Shown: piece by piece, positions 1 to 8,583 of the stretch
Layout of the letters: every line of letters begins with the position of its first letter
Position numbering within the stretch: the first letter of the stretch is position 1
Source: JBLIDK01 sp047632595
Lineage (GTDB): Bacteria; Bacteroidota; Bacteroidia; Sphingobacteriales; Sphingobacteriaceae
Reading direction: 5' to 3'
Assembly (NCBI GenBank): GCA_047632595.1
Contig: JBLIDK010000008.1
Coordinates: 1-55,386 of the forward strand
DNA: 55,386 nucleotides
The notes under the pieces: model-generated
Database searches by the model: none
What the model was told of the DNA's origin: nothing
Seen by the model: only the letters and a program-made list of their open reading frames with translations
Translations under genes and position numbers: made by a program

Positions 1-490
1 GAAGATTTAATTCTAAAAGCGATAACTGACTTGAATATAAATGTACTACTGAAATACCCTGAGCTAAACGGGCTATTTCTAGTTTCTTCTTACTGTTTAA
101 ATAGTAGGATAGGAAAACACCATTATTTTTCGTTTTCACAATGTTTAAATCACCCCCTAGAGCGATTCCTTCCCTCAAGACACAAGAAGCTGTTGCAATA
201 TCAATTTGAGTTTCACCAGATGCGGGAATGATAACATCATTTGCAGAGCTAAATACTAAATCACCACTATCGACATTGGTTCTTGATTTTACTTCACTTA
301 TCGTTTCTCCATATGTTGTATATAGTTCACCATAACGGATACATTCAGATAGACCATCATCAACTATATCAGATTTCGAAATTCCTTTTCCTTTCGAAAA
401 CTCAGCAATTTCTCCAAAGTTATATTGTTTCCATTCTTCATCAAATTCAGAAAATCGCAACTTTGGTATGTTCATTTGTTTTTCTATCAT
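1..490 (-). CDS. hsdS: Type I restriction specificity subunit HsdS (5' part, runs off the window)
   Basis: This open frame starts at 490 and stays open to the window edge, so only about 163 N-terminal residues are present. HsdS holds the target-recognition domains that tell the type I methylase and restriction complex which DNA site to bind. The visible part begins IPKLRFSEF, then EEWKQYNFGEIAEFSKGKGI, followed by a segment with SGDLVFSSAND and later GISVVHLYSSQLS; this matches the first target-recognition domain of HsdS. The start ATG overlaps the hsdM stop by one base (TAATG), so translation is probably coupled. A second in-frame ATG lies five codons inside. The second recognition domain, and hsdR if present, must lie outside the window. 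Confidence 0.87.
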   Translation of the reverse strand, partial: MIEKQMNIPKLRFSEFDEEWKQYNFGEIAEFSKGKGISKSDIVDDGLSECIRYGELYTTYGETISEVKSRTNVDSGDLVFSSANDVIIPASGETQIDIATASCVLREGIALGGDLNIVKTKNNGVFLSYYLNSKKKLEIARLAQGISVVHLYSSQLSLLELNL

Positions 491-2082
491 TAGAACGGAG
501 TTGAGATGTTGAGTTCTTTACAAAAAGCTGTAATCGTGCCATTTGTAAGTTTCATTGATCCATTAATTGCTTTCAGTTCTTTTGTGATGGCTTCTATGTC
601 AATATTAGGCTCAGCTTCAAAAGTGTCTACATATCTTGGTATATTAAGGTTGTATTCATTTTCTGCAATTACCTTCAGTTTAACTTTTGTGCTATACTTT
701 TTTATCTCTGTTCGATTACGGTAGGTGTCAATGATTTTCTTGATATGTTCTGGTCGAAGTATGTTTTGCGTTTTTACTTTATCAAATTCATTGCTTGCAT
801 CAATAAACAAAATGTCCTCTGGATGTTCGCGGCATTTTTTGAAAACCATAATAGAGGTTGGAATACTCGTCCCATAAAATATATTGGCTGGTAGGCCAAT
901 CACAGCATCCAAAAAGTTTTTGTTTTCTATCAAATAGGTGCGAATGTGTAGTTCTGCACCACCTCTAAATAAAGCTCCATGCGGCAATACAATTGCCATT
1001 GTTCCATTTTCTGCTAAATGGTAAACCATGTGTTGTACAAAGGCAAAATCTGCTTTACTACTTGGTGCTAGTTTGCCATATTGACTAAATCGGTCATCAC
1101 TTGTAAATAAGGGGTTTGCACTCCATTTTGCCGAAAAAGGAGGATTGGCTACTATCGCTTCAAATTGTTGGTCAATGTGTTGCGGGTGTTCAAGCGTATC
1201 TTCTTGTTTAATGTCAAACTTACGGTAGTGTACTCCGTGCAAAATCATGTTCATTCGAGCCAAGTTGTAAGTAGTACGGTTCATTTCTTGTCCGTAAAAA
1301 TTACTTACTGCCTCAACTTCTTTTGCAACTCGTAACAGCAAAGAACCTGAACCACAAGTAGGGTCATAAACAGATTTTAGTTTCTGCTTTCCAGTGGTTA
1401 CAATTTTTGCTAAAACTTTAGAAACTTCTTGCGGTGTATAAAATTCACCTGCTTTTTTACCTGCTCCGCTAGCAAATTGCCCAATTAAGTATTCGTAGGC
1501 ATCACCTAATACGTCCAATTCGGTGTGTTCCAGTTTGAAATCAATCTTGTCAAGGTGCGTTAGCACCTTTGCAATAATTATATTTCTTGCTTCTGGGGTT
1601 TTACCAAGTTTGGTGCTGTTCAAGTCCATGTCCTCAAAAAGATTGTCAAAATCTTCTTCGCTATCCGTACCCATGGTACTTAGCTGAATATTGATTAGAA
1701 TCTTCTGTAAATCTTCAAGGATGAAGTTTGTCTTGCTTTCGTCAAATTGGTCAAGCTCTTCATTTTCGCCCATTCCTCTTTGAGCAACTTCCGTGAATAG
1801 CTCTTCGGGTTTTAAGAAATAGCCAAGTTTCTCTAAAGCTTCTTCTTTAATAGCAGCTATAAACTCTTTGGCATCATCAGTTTTGAGTGTTATCTCACGA
1901 AACTTGATTTTGTCTTGTTTCAAAATTTCGTTAGCAAAGATTTCCATCTTCTCACTTAGGTATTTGTAGAAAATGAATCCCAAAATGTAGTCACGGAATT
2001 CATCCGCATTCATTTTTCCTCTGAGCGTATTGGCTATGTTCCAAAGCTGCTGTTCTAATATTTTTTTATGGTCTTCTGACAT
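490..2082 (-). CDS. hsdM: Type I restriction-modification N6-adenine methyltransferase subunit HsdM
   Basis: The 530-residue product is a complete HsdM. It transfers a methyl group from SAM to adenine at the site chosen by HsdS. The N-terminal helical domain (about 1-160) has LWNIANTLRGKM and FIFYKYLSEKME. The Rossmann methylase fold follows, with SAM motif I at D240-PTCGSG and the catalytic NPPF motif at 313-316. Length is normal for the family. It lies 4 bp after the small HTH gene and overlaps hsdS by one base, so the three form one transcription unit read away from the upstream recombinase gene. No truncation is visible, so modification should work if hsdS is intact beyond the edge. Confidence 0.95.
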   Translation of the reverse strand: MSEDHKKILEQQLWNIANTLRGKMNADEFRDYILGFIFYKYLSEKMEIFANEILKQDKIKFREITLKTDDAKEFIAAIKEEALEKLGYFLKPEELFTEVAQRGMGENEELDQFDESKTNFILEDLQKILINIQLSTMGTDSEEDFDNLFEDMDLNSTKLGKTPEARNIIIAKVLTHLDKIDFKLEHTELDVLGDAYEYLIGQFASGAGKKAGEFYTPQEVSKVLAKIVTTGKQKLKSVYDPTCGSGSLLLRVAKEVEAVSNFYGQEMNRTTYNLARMNMILHGVHYRKFDIKQEDTLEHPQHIDQQFEAIVANPPFSAKWSANPLFTSDDRFSQYGKLAPSSKADFAFVQHMVYHLAENGTMAIVLPHGALFRGGAELHIRTYLIENKNFLDAVIGLPANIFYGTSIPTSIMVFKKCREHPEDILFIDASNEFDKVKTQNILRPEHIKKIIDTYRNRTEIKKYSTKVKLKVIAENEYNLNIPRYVDTFEAEPNIDIEAITKELKAINGSMKLTNGTITAFCKELNISTPF

Positions 2083-2086
2083 ATTG

Positions 2087-2281
2087 TTATATCTTTTCTT
2101 CGCTTATTAAATCTTTTACTTCAACATCAAGGATTTTGGCTATTTCAAATAGTACTTCAAGCCTTGGCTGTTTTCGGTTCTGCACATAGCCGTTAACCAT
2201 GTTGTAACTTTTTCCAAGTTTCTCTGCCAACCAAGTCTGCTTTATTCCTTTCTGTTCGAGTACTTCCTTTATTCGGTTCAT
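2087..2281 (-). CDS. Small XRE/Cro-type HTH regulator of the RM operon
   Basis: The 64-residue protein is almost entirely one XRE/Cro helix-turn-helix domain: RIKEVLEQKGIKQTWLAEKL, then the recognition-helix region KSYNMVNGYVQNRKQPRLEV, ending in an acidic tail. Proteins of this size act as dimeric autorepressors or as controller (C) proteins of restriction-modification operons. It is the first gene of the unit and ends 4 bp before hsdM. A perfect 8+8 bp inverted repeat 24 bp upstream of its start is the obvious operator candidate. The role in timing RM expression is inferred from position and family. Confidence 0.85.
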   Translation of the reverse strand: MNRIKEVLEQKGIKQTWLAEKLGKSYNMVNGYVQNRKQPRLEVLFEIAKILDVEVKDLISEEKI

Positions 2282-2304
2282 GTCCGTCTAAAATTATCCA
2301 GCCA

Positions 2305-2330
2305 AGATAGTATTTTAATTTTTACTATCT
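2305..2330. promoter_or_regulatory. Operator-like inverted repeat upstream of the HTH regulator
   Basis: AGATAGTA and TACTATCT form perfect 8-bp arms around a 10-bp AT-only spacer. The centre lies 36-37 bp upstream of the regulator ATG. The half-site spacing (18 bp centre to centre) suits a dimeric XRE-type protein. Function is inferred. Confidence 0.5.
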
Positions 2331-2367
2331 CGTTTATCAATATAAAAACCGTTTGATTTATTACCGT

Positions 2368-2458
2368 CCACCGAGCGTGGGGAGATTTTAGCTCTTTTGG
2401 TTTTTCAGGGTTGGCAAAGAGCGTTGGCAAAAACCAAATGTGCTAAAATGTGCGGTGG
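2368..2458. repeat. Long attC-like imperfect hairpin between recombinase and RM operon
   Basis: A 21-bp arm at 2385-2405 pairs with 2429-2449 with only two mismatches. Outside it CCACCG (2368-2373) pairs with CGGTGG (2453-2458), leaving unequal internal single-stranded stretches of 11 and 3 nt. The 23-nt loop region contains a 9-bp direct repeat, GTTGGCAAA, at 2410-2418 and 2423-2431. No T-tract follows, so it does not look like a terminator. A long, imperfectly paired stem with asymmetric unpaired bases is the shape of integron attC sites. The sequence does not match the classical core sites well, so this is a structural resemblance only. Confidence 0.5.
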
Positions 2459-2480
2459 GTTTTTACTCTTCTCGCATGGC

Positions 2481-2503
2481 ATACAACTAGTTTTATGTTG
2501 CAT
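2481..2503. repeat. Short inverted repeat that could be a recombinase core site
   Basis: ATACAAC and GTTGCAT are 7-bp arms with one mismatch around a 9-bp spacer, lying 19 bp downstream of the recombinase stop. Each arm differs by one base from the integron core consensus (RYYYAAC and GTTRRRY). That size and spacing also suit a generic tyrosine-recombinase core site. Low confidence. Confidence 0.3.
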
Positions 2504-2521
2504 AAACATAAACATAATCCC

Positions 2522-3661
2522 CTAAATAGTACCGGTTAAGTTCACCTTTTGTGCTTTTTGTTCCGGTCTTGTTAGGGGCTGTAAATTCTTTACTAATTCG
2601 TCTAATGGGTTCTTCTGATCTAACAAATGCTTACGTGTTACCCTTGTATATATTTGTGTGGTCTCGGGTTTTGAATGCCCCAACAGCTCTTGAATATACC
2701 TTAAATTCACACCATCTTCCATCATGTGGGTGGCAAAACTGTGGCGTAACATATGCGGCGTTACCTTGCGGTTAATTTTCGCTTTCTGTGACGCAATTGT
2801 CACTACTCTTCCTACACTTGAACTGGTATAACGTAAACTAGTTGCTCCATTAAATACGTACTCCTTCGGTTTATAAATTGCTATGTAATTCTTTAAAATA
2901 TCGTGCAATACACGGCCTAAAACTACTACCCTGTCTTTTCTTCCCTTTGCCTGTTTTACCAGAATCAACTTCCTATCAAAAAACAAGTCTTCTAACTGCA
3001 ATTCTATTAATTCATTTCGTCGTAACCCGCACGAATACAAGGTGCATAAAATGGTTTTATGCTTTAAATTACTGGTTACTTGTATCATGGCCAAAACCTC
3101 CTCCTGACTTAATACTTTGGGTAAAATAAGTTGTTTCTGTGGCGTTACTATAGCATCTAACTTTATGTTGGGCGCTTCATTTGCATCAAAAAACACAGCA
3201 ATAGCTGCTTTAAACTGTCGCTGAGTGCTTACTGCATAACGTTTTTTAATTAAAAACTCATGCTGAAACTGTTCTACATCTTCATGCGTTATTTGAGCCG
3301 CCGGTTTTTTAGTAAATTGTTGAAAGTGACTTATAATACTGCCATAGGTTTCAATAGTGCTTTTCGCTTTGCCAGAAATTCGCATATGCCGTATCGCTTT
3401 CTCATATTCAGTTTGAAATTCTGAAGAAATGTTTTGAGTTTTAATCAAAGGCGGAGTGTCCAATACAAAACGCCCTTTACACAGGGTTTTTAAGGCTTCG
3501 TATTTCGAGTTTTTACCTTCTAAATACCATTGGTTGTGAGTCTGACTCCATCTGCCGCCAATACTTTTTAGCTCTTTTATAAAGTCGTGATTTTTTTCAA
3601 ATTCTAAGAACAGCTTATCGCCCCCTCGGTGCTGTTTTTTGGATAGTTTTACTGATTCCAT
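2522..3661 (-). CDS. XerC/D-like tyrosine recombinase with an extra N-terminal domain
   Basis: The 379-residue recombinase is intact. Residues 1-70 form a domain with a GGRWSQTHNQWYLEG core. This resembles the small HARP-like DNA-binding modules seen at the front of some archaeal and Bacteroidota integrases. A SAM-like core-binding domain follows (about 80-165), then the catalytic domain with R214 (CGLRR), a lysine near 239-242 (AKGRKDR), H303-xx-R306, H329 and nucleophile Y338. The tail, ending NPLDEL, resembles both integron integrases and Xer proteins. The insertion that defines true integron integrases, before the HxxR box, is not evident. It reads toward the attC-like hairpin and the RM genes. 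Its likely job is mobilising or inserting the neighbouring cassette. Confidence 0.88.
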   Translation of the reverse strand: MESVKLSKKQHRGGDKLFLEFEKNHDFIKELKSIGGRWSQTHNQWYLEGKNSKYEALKTLCKGRFVLDTPPLIKTQNISSEFQTEYEKAIRHMRISGKAKSTIETYGSIISHFQQFTKKPAAQITHEDVEQFQHEFLIKKRYAVSTQRQFKAAIAVFFDANEAPNIKLDAIVTPQKQLILPKVLSQEEVLAMIQVTSNLKHKTILCTLYSCGLRRNELIELQLEDLFFDRKLILVKQAKGRKDRVVVLGRVLHDILKNYIAIYKPKEYVFNGATSLRYTSSSVGRVVTIASQKAKINRKVTPHMLRHSFATHMMEDGVNLRYIQELLGHSKPETTQIYTRVTRKHLLDQKNPLDELVKNLQPLTRPEQKAQKVNLTGTI

Positions 3662-3745
3662 GATAAAATTGTTTTGTTAAAAGGAGATACAATATAAGAA
3701 AATTTAGTTTAATGCATTGGCCCATTCATGATAAAGCACTTCTAC

Positions 3746-3779
3746 CCATTAGTTCTTTGCGAACTTTGTTCCTTAATGG
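3746..3779. repeat. Small hairpin / AAAG-rich repeat between recombinase and hisS
   Basis: CCATTA and TAATGG enclose a smaller GTTC/GAAC stem. On the minus strand the segment reads as spaced ACAAAG and GCAAAG units. It lies 22 bp past the hisS stop and may act as its 3' end structure or mark the element boundary. Only weak support. Confidence 0.25.
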
Positions 3780-3800
3780 TTAAAAATATTTAAGCCAAGG

Positions 3801-5177
3801 TTATTTTGAAACCAAAGCAACAATCGCTTCTATACTAAGCTTCTCCTGCTCTCCGCTTTCCATGTTTTTCAAAGTAAAAACCTTATTCTCTCGCTCGCTT
3901 TCTCCAACTAAAACAACATACATAACCCCAATTTTATCAGCATAGTTCATGCTTTTCTTCAACTTGCTGCATTCTGGATACAACTCGGCACGTATGCCTG
4001 AATCGCGTAAAACTTTAAGCAACTTAAACTGCTCTTCTTTGCTTTCTTCATCAAAATTGGCAATCAAAACCTTCGTTTTTGAAGTGTTCTCTATGTTTTG
4101 AAACAATTTTTGCTCTTCCATTAAGTCGTAAATACGGTCGGCTCCAAATGAAATACCAACCCCACTCATGCCCTCAAAGCCAAACATGCCGGTCAAATCA
4201 TCGTATCTACCACCACCACCTAAACTTCCATTAAATGCCGGACTTGCAACCTCAAAAATACAGCCAGTGTAGTAATCTAATCCTCGCGCTAAGCAATTAT
4301 CTATTACCACAAATTTTTCCCATCCTGCGGGTAATATTTGGGCTGCTGTTTCTAATACTTCTTTCAATTCTCTAAGGGCAATGCTTAAATCCTCGCTCTT
4401 TTCTAATAAATCACTAAGTTTTGCTAACTCTGTAACATCTGCAATTTCTAAATCCATAAAAGATTTAATTACAGAACATTGCGATTCATTATATCCACTC
4501 TTACTTAAGTTGTCTAGCACACCATCTGAACCAATTTTATCCAACTTGTCTAAAATAACAGTTAGTCCAACTAAGTCATCTGCTCCTATGCTTTTTGCTA
4601 AAGCAGAAAGCACTTTTCTATGGTTTAACTTTATCTTAAAATCAGGAATGTGTAAGTTTTTAAAACCTTCGTAATAAACTCCCAAAAGCTCTGCATCATT
4701 TAATAGAGCATTTGAGCCAATAACATCGGCATCGCATTGGTAAAATTCACGGTAACGACCTTTTTGAGGCCTATCTGCGCGCCATACTGGCTGAATTTGA
4801 AATCGCTTAAATGGAAAGGCTAAATCGTTTCTATTTGCTGATACAAATCGTGCAAACGGGATAGTTAAATCATAGCGAAGTGCTAGTTTAGTTAATTCAG
4901 CTATTGCCTTGGCACTGTCTCGTTTATCAAGCACTTCTTCGCTCACCGAAGCTAAGAAATCACCCGAATTTAAAATTTTGAAAATTAGTCGGTCACCTTC
5001 TTCTCCGTACTTGCCTGTTAGGGTATTTAAATTTTCTACTGCTGGCGTTTCAATTTCACTAAAGCCATATTTTATAAAAACTTTTCGTAAGGTGTTAAAT
5101 ATAAAATGGCGCTTGGCTAAAGTTGCAGGGTCGTAGTCTCTAACTCCTTTTGGCAATATGGGTTTAATGGTACTCAC
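3801..5177 (-). CDS. hisS: Histidyl-tRNA synthetase
   Basis: The 458-residue class II synthetase charges tRNA-His. It opens with LPKGVRDYDP (motif of HisRS), has the motif 2 region with RYDLTIPFARFVS and FQIQPVWRADRPQKGRYREF, the HisA-type signature RGLDYYTGCIFEV, the glycine-rich SLGGGGRYDDL and the motif 3 region GVGISFGADRIYDL. A C-terminal anticodon-binding domain follows (about 370-458). Length is normal. It starts one base after the stop of the phosphatase gene, so the two are probably co-transcribed. Nothing unusual is visible. Confidence 0.97.
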   Translation of the reverse strand: MSTIKPILPKGVRDYDPATLAKRHFIFNTLRKVFIKYGFSEIETPAVENLNTLTGKYGEEGDRLIFKILNSGDFLASVSEEVLDKRDSAKAIAELTKLALRYDLTIPFARFVSANRNDLAFPFKRFQIQPVWRADRPQKGRYREFYQCDADVIGSNALLNDAELLGVYYEGFKNLHIPDFKIKLNHRKVLSALAKSIGADDLVGLTVILDKLDKIGSDGVLDNLSKSGYNESQCSVIKSFMDLEIADVTELAKLSDLLEKSEDLSIALRELKEVLETAAQILPAGWEKFVVIDNCLARGLDYYTGCIFEVASPAFNGSLGGGGRYDDLTGMFGFEGMSGVGISFGADRIYDLMEEQKLFQNIENTSKTKVLIANFDEESKEEQFKLLKVLRDSGIRAELYPECSKLKKSMNYADKIGVMYVVLVGESERENKVFTLKNMESGEQEKLSIEAIVALVSK

Positions 5178-5178
5178 G

Positions 5179-5631
5179 TTATTCTTTTATTTGTATTAAG
5201 GCTTCACATGCTTCATTTACCATAGCGTAAACTTCATCAAACATGCCAGAATCGGTATAGGGGTCGGGAACACTATTGTTTTCACCAGGACTATATAAAT
5301 TCAACAGCCAATCAATTTTAATCATGTCTTCGCTTCCGCGAGATTGGCTTAGTAAATCGCTGTAATTGGATCCATCCATCACATAAATGCGATCAAAATG
5401 ATCAAAATCTTCAGTTTTGAACTGCCTAGCCCTAAGTTTAGAAATGTCCACACCGTTTTTCTTCGCAACTGCAATGGCTCGCTCATCTGGCGCTTCTCCT
5501 GCATGCCAATCACCAGTTCCTGCTGAATCAATCTCCCAATTTAATCCGTTTTTAGCAGATAAATCTCGTAAAATTCCATCGGCCAAAGGTGAGCGACAAA
5601 TGTTTCCTAAACAGACAAATAATACCTTCAT
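5179..5631 (-). CDS. Low-molecular-weight protein tyrosine phosphatase
   Basis: The 150-residue cytoplasmic phosphatase has the N-terminal P-loop CLGNICRS with nucleophile C7 and R13, and the general acid D123 in VPDPYTDS. These are the full catalytic set of the LMW-PTP family, which hydrolyses phosphotyrosine, or in some bacteria protein phospho-arginine. Length is standard. It is first in a two-gene unit with hisS, one base apart, behind an exact -7 box at 5649-5656. Its substrate cannot be told from sequence, and no tyrosine kinase or polysaccharide cluster lies nearby. Confidence 0.93.
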   Translation of the reverse strand: MKVLFVCLGNICRSPLADGILRDLSAKNGLNWEIDSAGTGDWHAGEAPDERAIAVAKKNGVDISKLRARQFKTEDFDHFDRIYVMDGSNYSDLLSQSRGSEDMIKIDWLLNLYSPGENNSVPDPYTDSGMFDEVYAMVNEACEALIQIKE

Positions 5632-5648
5632 GTTGTAATTTATTCAAA

Positions 5649-5656
5649 CAAATATA
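5649..5656 (-). promoter_or_regulatory. Bacteroidota -7 box (TATATTTG) for the phosphatase-hisS unit
   Basis: An exact TAnnTTTG match on the minus strand, 17 nt before the phosphatase ATG. No clear -33 TTG at ideal distance was seen. Confidence 0.45.
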
Positions 5657-5670
5657 GGCAATCCTTTCTA

Positions 5671-8565
5671 TCAGGATAAAATGTCCTTTAGGTCGTCTTC
5701 GGTTAGCGATTTTAAGAAAGTGTCTTCTGTAGAGATTAACGATTTGGCCAACTTGGATTTTCGTTTCTGAAGTGCTAGAATTTTTTCTTCTACACTGTTT
5801 TTAGTGATGAACTTATAAATAAAGACATTCTTGTCTTGACCTATTCTATGCGTTCTATCAATTGCTTGCTGTTCCGTTGCCGGATTCCACCAAGGGTCTA
5901 AAATAAAAACATAATCAGCTTCGGTAAGGTTTAGCCCTACACCACCAGCTTTAATTGATATTAAGAACAAACGAATGTCTTCGTTGCTTTTAAATTCATC
6001 TACTACTTGACCACGGTTTTTAGTACTACCATCTAAATAGCTATAATGCACGTCCTCTTGGTCAAGGTATTCTCTAAACAAAGCTAAATGCTTGGTAAAT
6101 TGACTAAAAACAAGCACTTTGTGCCCTTTTTCCATTACATTTTGAAGCATGCTAATTACATCATCAAACTTTCCTGAGCCAAAAGCACTTTCAGAATCAA
6201 CCATTTTAGGGTGATTTGCAATTTGGCGAAGTTTAGTTAGACCTTGTAAAATGCTGATATGCGAGCGACCCATTCCGTTGGTCGTAATTTCTTCAAGAAG
6301 TTGGTTCCTATAAAGACTCTTTGTTTCTTCATACAAGTCTTCTTGATCTTTACTCATAGTAGAGTAGTAAACATGCTCCATTTTATCTGGAAGCTCAGAA
6401 GCCACTTGATCTTTTGTTCTTCTTAAAACAAAAGGGCGAATAATTTTTTGAAGCTTATCAACTTTATCCTCATCTTTCTTACGTTCAATAGGAACCGCAA
6501 AGTTGTTTTTGAAGTAGGTAATTCCACCTAATAAACCTGGGTTTAAGAAACTCATTTGCGACCATAAATCAACAACCGAATTTTCAACCGGAGTACCACT
6601 TAAAATAAGCTTATTATTGCACCATAATTCTTTTACAGCCTTAGTGATTTTACTAGCCGGGTTTTTTATCACTTGACTCTCATCTAAAATCAAGTAATTA
6701 AAACAAAACTGTTTTATAAATTCAACATCTAAACGAATTGTACCGTAGGTAGTTAATATAATATCGTACTTGTGAAAGTTTTTAGTGTGTTTTAAACGAT
6801 TTGTACCAATGTGAGCAAAAACCTTCAGCTTTGGAGTGAATTTTTTTGCCTCGTTTTGCCAGTTGTAAATCAACGAAGTAGGCATTACAATTAAGGTAGG
6901 ACTGTGATGATCGGTTTCTTCTTCTTTTACCTTTTGCAATAGAGCTAAAGTTTGTATAGTCTTACCTAATCCCATATCATCGGCCAAACAGCCGCCAAAA
7001 TGATGCGATCTAAGAAAACTAAACCAATTATATCCTTCTTTTTGATACGGCCTAAGCTCACCCTTAAAGTGAACGGGCATTGCAATATCCTCCACTTCAT
7101 CGCCAACTAATTCTTGCAACACCTGTTGGTAAGAAACTTTGGCCAAATTACCTTCCTCAATTTCTTTCACCATTCCAAAATGGTGCTTTTTCAAGCGAAT
7201 ACCTTGACCGTTTTCTGCAAATTCAAATAAGCCATTATATTCAGTAAACCAGCTCTCTGGTATGATAGCAATTTGCCCGTTAGGAAGTTTGTACTCACGA
7301 TTACCATCTAAAATATGCTTTCTCAAATTGAAAAAAGGCACTTCAAATTCACCAAAACGAACTATTGCATGCACATCAAACCAATCGTTGTTTTCAGAAA
7401 TCTCTAAATCGAACGAAGTTTCACCTATGTAATAAGGAGTTTGTTCCTCAGGTTGCATTACCTCAATATTGGCACGTTCTAATTCATCAATATTGGCATT
7501 TAGCCATTCGTAAATTGCATATAAAGCACTCGGACTTTCAATATCCAATAAATCGCGAGGACCTTTTAATATAAAAGCACTGCCATCGCCAGGTACGAGA
7601 CCCAATTCAATTATTTTGTTCACTTTGTGACGCTCCCAGTCTAGGGCTCGTTTTACTTTATGGAAAATGTATTCTTCTCCGTTCTGTTCAAGCTTTACTG
7701 AGGCCTTGCTTCCAGAATTATAAGGAAATTCATAATCGCCATAGTTGAAATACAACACCAAATTAATGTGATTATCCCAACCATTTTCAATTTTAAGCAC
7801 AGGCTTTGCAAAATGTTGTTCGCTTTTTATCTCAAAACCCTCGGCGTGAACATTGTATTTTTCAATTAACGGACCAACAAACTTTTTGTAGTAGGTGGGC
7901 TCCGAAAGTTTAGGAATTCGAATGAATTTTTTACGAAGGAAAGGCTTTAACTTTTTTCCATCCAAATCAGGTTCGAAGTTGATAAGCTGGTCGGCTAATA
8001 ATAACCAAGCCGGACTCTCACAAATTATTTCAGCATTTTGATTTCTGAACTCAACTCGTTCTTCACCTAGTTTCAAAGTTGGAAAATAGTGAGTATCGTC
8101 TTCATTCTTAAAAAAGTGAAAAAGCACTTTTGCAGTATGTTCGTGAACTTTAATGCTTTGCGAAGTTGGGTTTCCGTCATCGCCCATTACAAACAACTTC
8201 TTGTCTTCCATAATGCTCAAGAACCGTTGTATACGTCGCTCAATATTTGGCCGAATTACTTTATGAACATCAGGGTTGTAATGTTTTAAGAAAAACTCAT
8301 GTGGCCTAATTGGCGTTGGGTGGTACTTTTTAACAATAAACTCTTGGTTACATTCTTCCAAAAGCTTAATTAAATCGTAGTCTAAATCATCTAAAAATTC
8401 GGCAAACTCTTTTGTCTTCACCGAAAATAATTTCTGGTGAGCCAATGAAAAGCTTCCTTTTTTTGTCATTTGAACAATATGTGGTTCAATTAAAAAGCCA
8501 AGGTATTCATGTTGGTATAATGAATAAACTATTTCACAAGGTTCGTCTGTATTTACTTCTATCAC
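5671..8565 (-). CDS. SNF2-family DEAD-like helicase / ATPase
   Basis: The 964-residue protein is a bacterial SNF2-type DNA translocase. Roughly the first 500 residues are a less conserved N-terminal region. The ATPase begins near residue 510 (GELRPYQKEGYNWFSFL), with Walker A DDMGLGKTIQ near 528, the motif II box DESQ near 628, motif III LSGTPVENS, and motifs V-VI in the second RecA lobe (GGVGLNLTEADYVFILDPWW, then DRTHRIGQ). All helicase motifs are present. Such proteins remodel protein-DNA or RNA polymerase complexes using ATP; the precise role in Bacteroidota is not established. It is followed after 40 bp by the phosphatase gene and preceded by dapF on the same strand. Confidence 0.92.
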   Translation of the reverse strand: MIEVNTDEPCEIVYSLYQHEYLGFLIEPHIVQMTKKGSFSLAHQKLFSVKTKEFAEFLDDLDYDLIKLLEECNQEFIVKKYHPTPIRPHEFFLKHYNPDVHKVIRPNIERRIQRFLSIMEDKKLFVMGDDGNPTSQSIKVHEHTAKVLFHFFKNEDDTHYFPTLKLGEERVEFRNQNAEIICESPAWLLLADQLINFEPDLDGKKLKPFLRKKFIRIPKLSEPTYYKKFVGPLIEKYNVHAEGFEIKSEQHFAKPVLKIENGWDNHINLVLYFNYGDYEFPYNSGSKASVKLEQNGEEYIFHKVKRALDWERHKVNKIIELGLVPGDGSAFILKGPRDLLDIESPSALYAIYEWLNANIDELERANIEVMQPEEQTPYYIGETSFDLEISENNDWFDVHAIVRFGEFEVPFFNLRKHILDGNREYKLPNGQIAIIPESWFTEYNGLFEFAENGQGIRLKKHHFGMVKEIEEGNLAKVSYQQVLQELVGDEVEDIAMPVHFKGELRPYQKEGYNWFSFLRSHHFGGCLADDMGLGKTIQTLALLQKVKEEETDHHSPTLIVMPTSLIYNWQNEAKKFTPKLKVFAHIGTNRLKHTKNFHKYDIILTTYGTIRLDVEFIKQFCFNYLILDESQVIKNPASKITKAVKELWCNNKLILSGTPVENSVVDLWSQMSFLNPGLLGGITYFKNNFAVPIERKKDEDKVDKLQKIIRPFVLRRTKDQVASELPDKMEHVYYSTMSKDQEDLYEETKSLYRNQLLEEITTNGMGRSHISILQGLTKLRQIANHPKMVDSESAFGSGKFDDVISMLQNVMEKGHKVLVFSQFTKHLALFREYLDQEDVHYSYLDGSTKNRGQVVDEFKSNEDIRLFLISIKAGGVGLNLTEADYVFILDPWWNPATEQQAIDRTHRIGQDKNVFIYKFITKNSVEEKILALQKRKSKLAKSLISTEDTFLKSLTEDDLKDILS

Positions 8566-8583
8566 TTGCTTTGGTTTGTTGCA

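Noticed and set aside
2368..2458. Hairpin as a rho-independent terminator of the recombinase gene
   Set aside because: No T-run follows the stem on the minus strand, the arms are too long and bulged, and it lies more than 60 bp past the stop.
2522..3661. Calling the recombinase a true integron integrase (IntI)
   Set aside because: The insertion typical of IntI before the HxxR box is not evident, so only a XerC/D-like label is safe.
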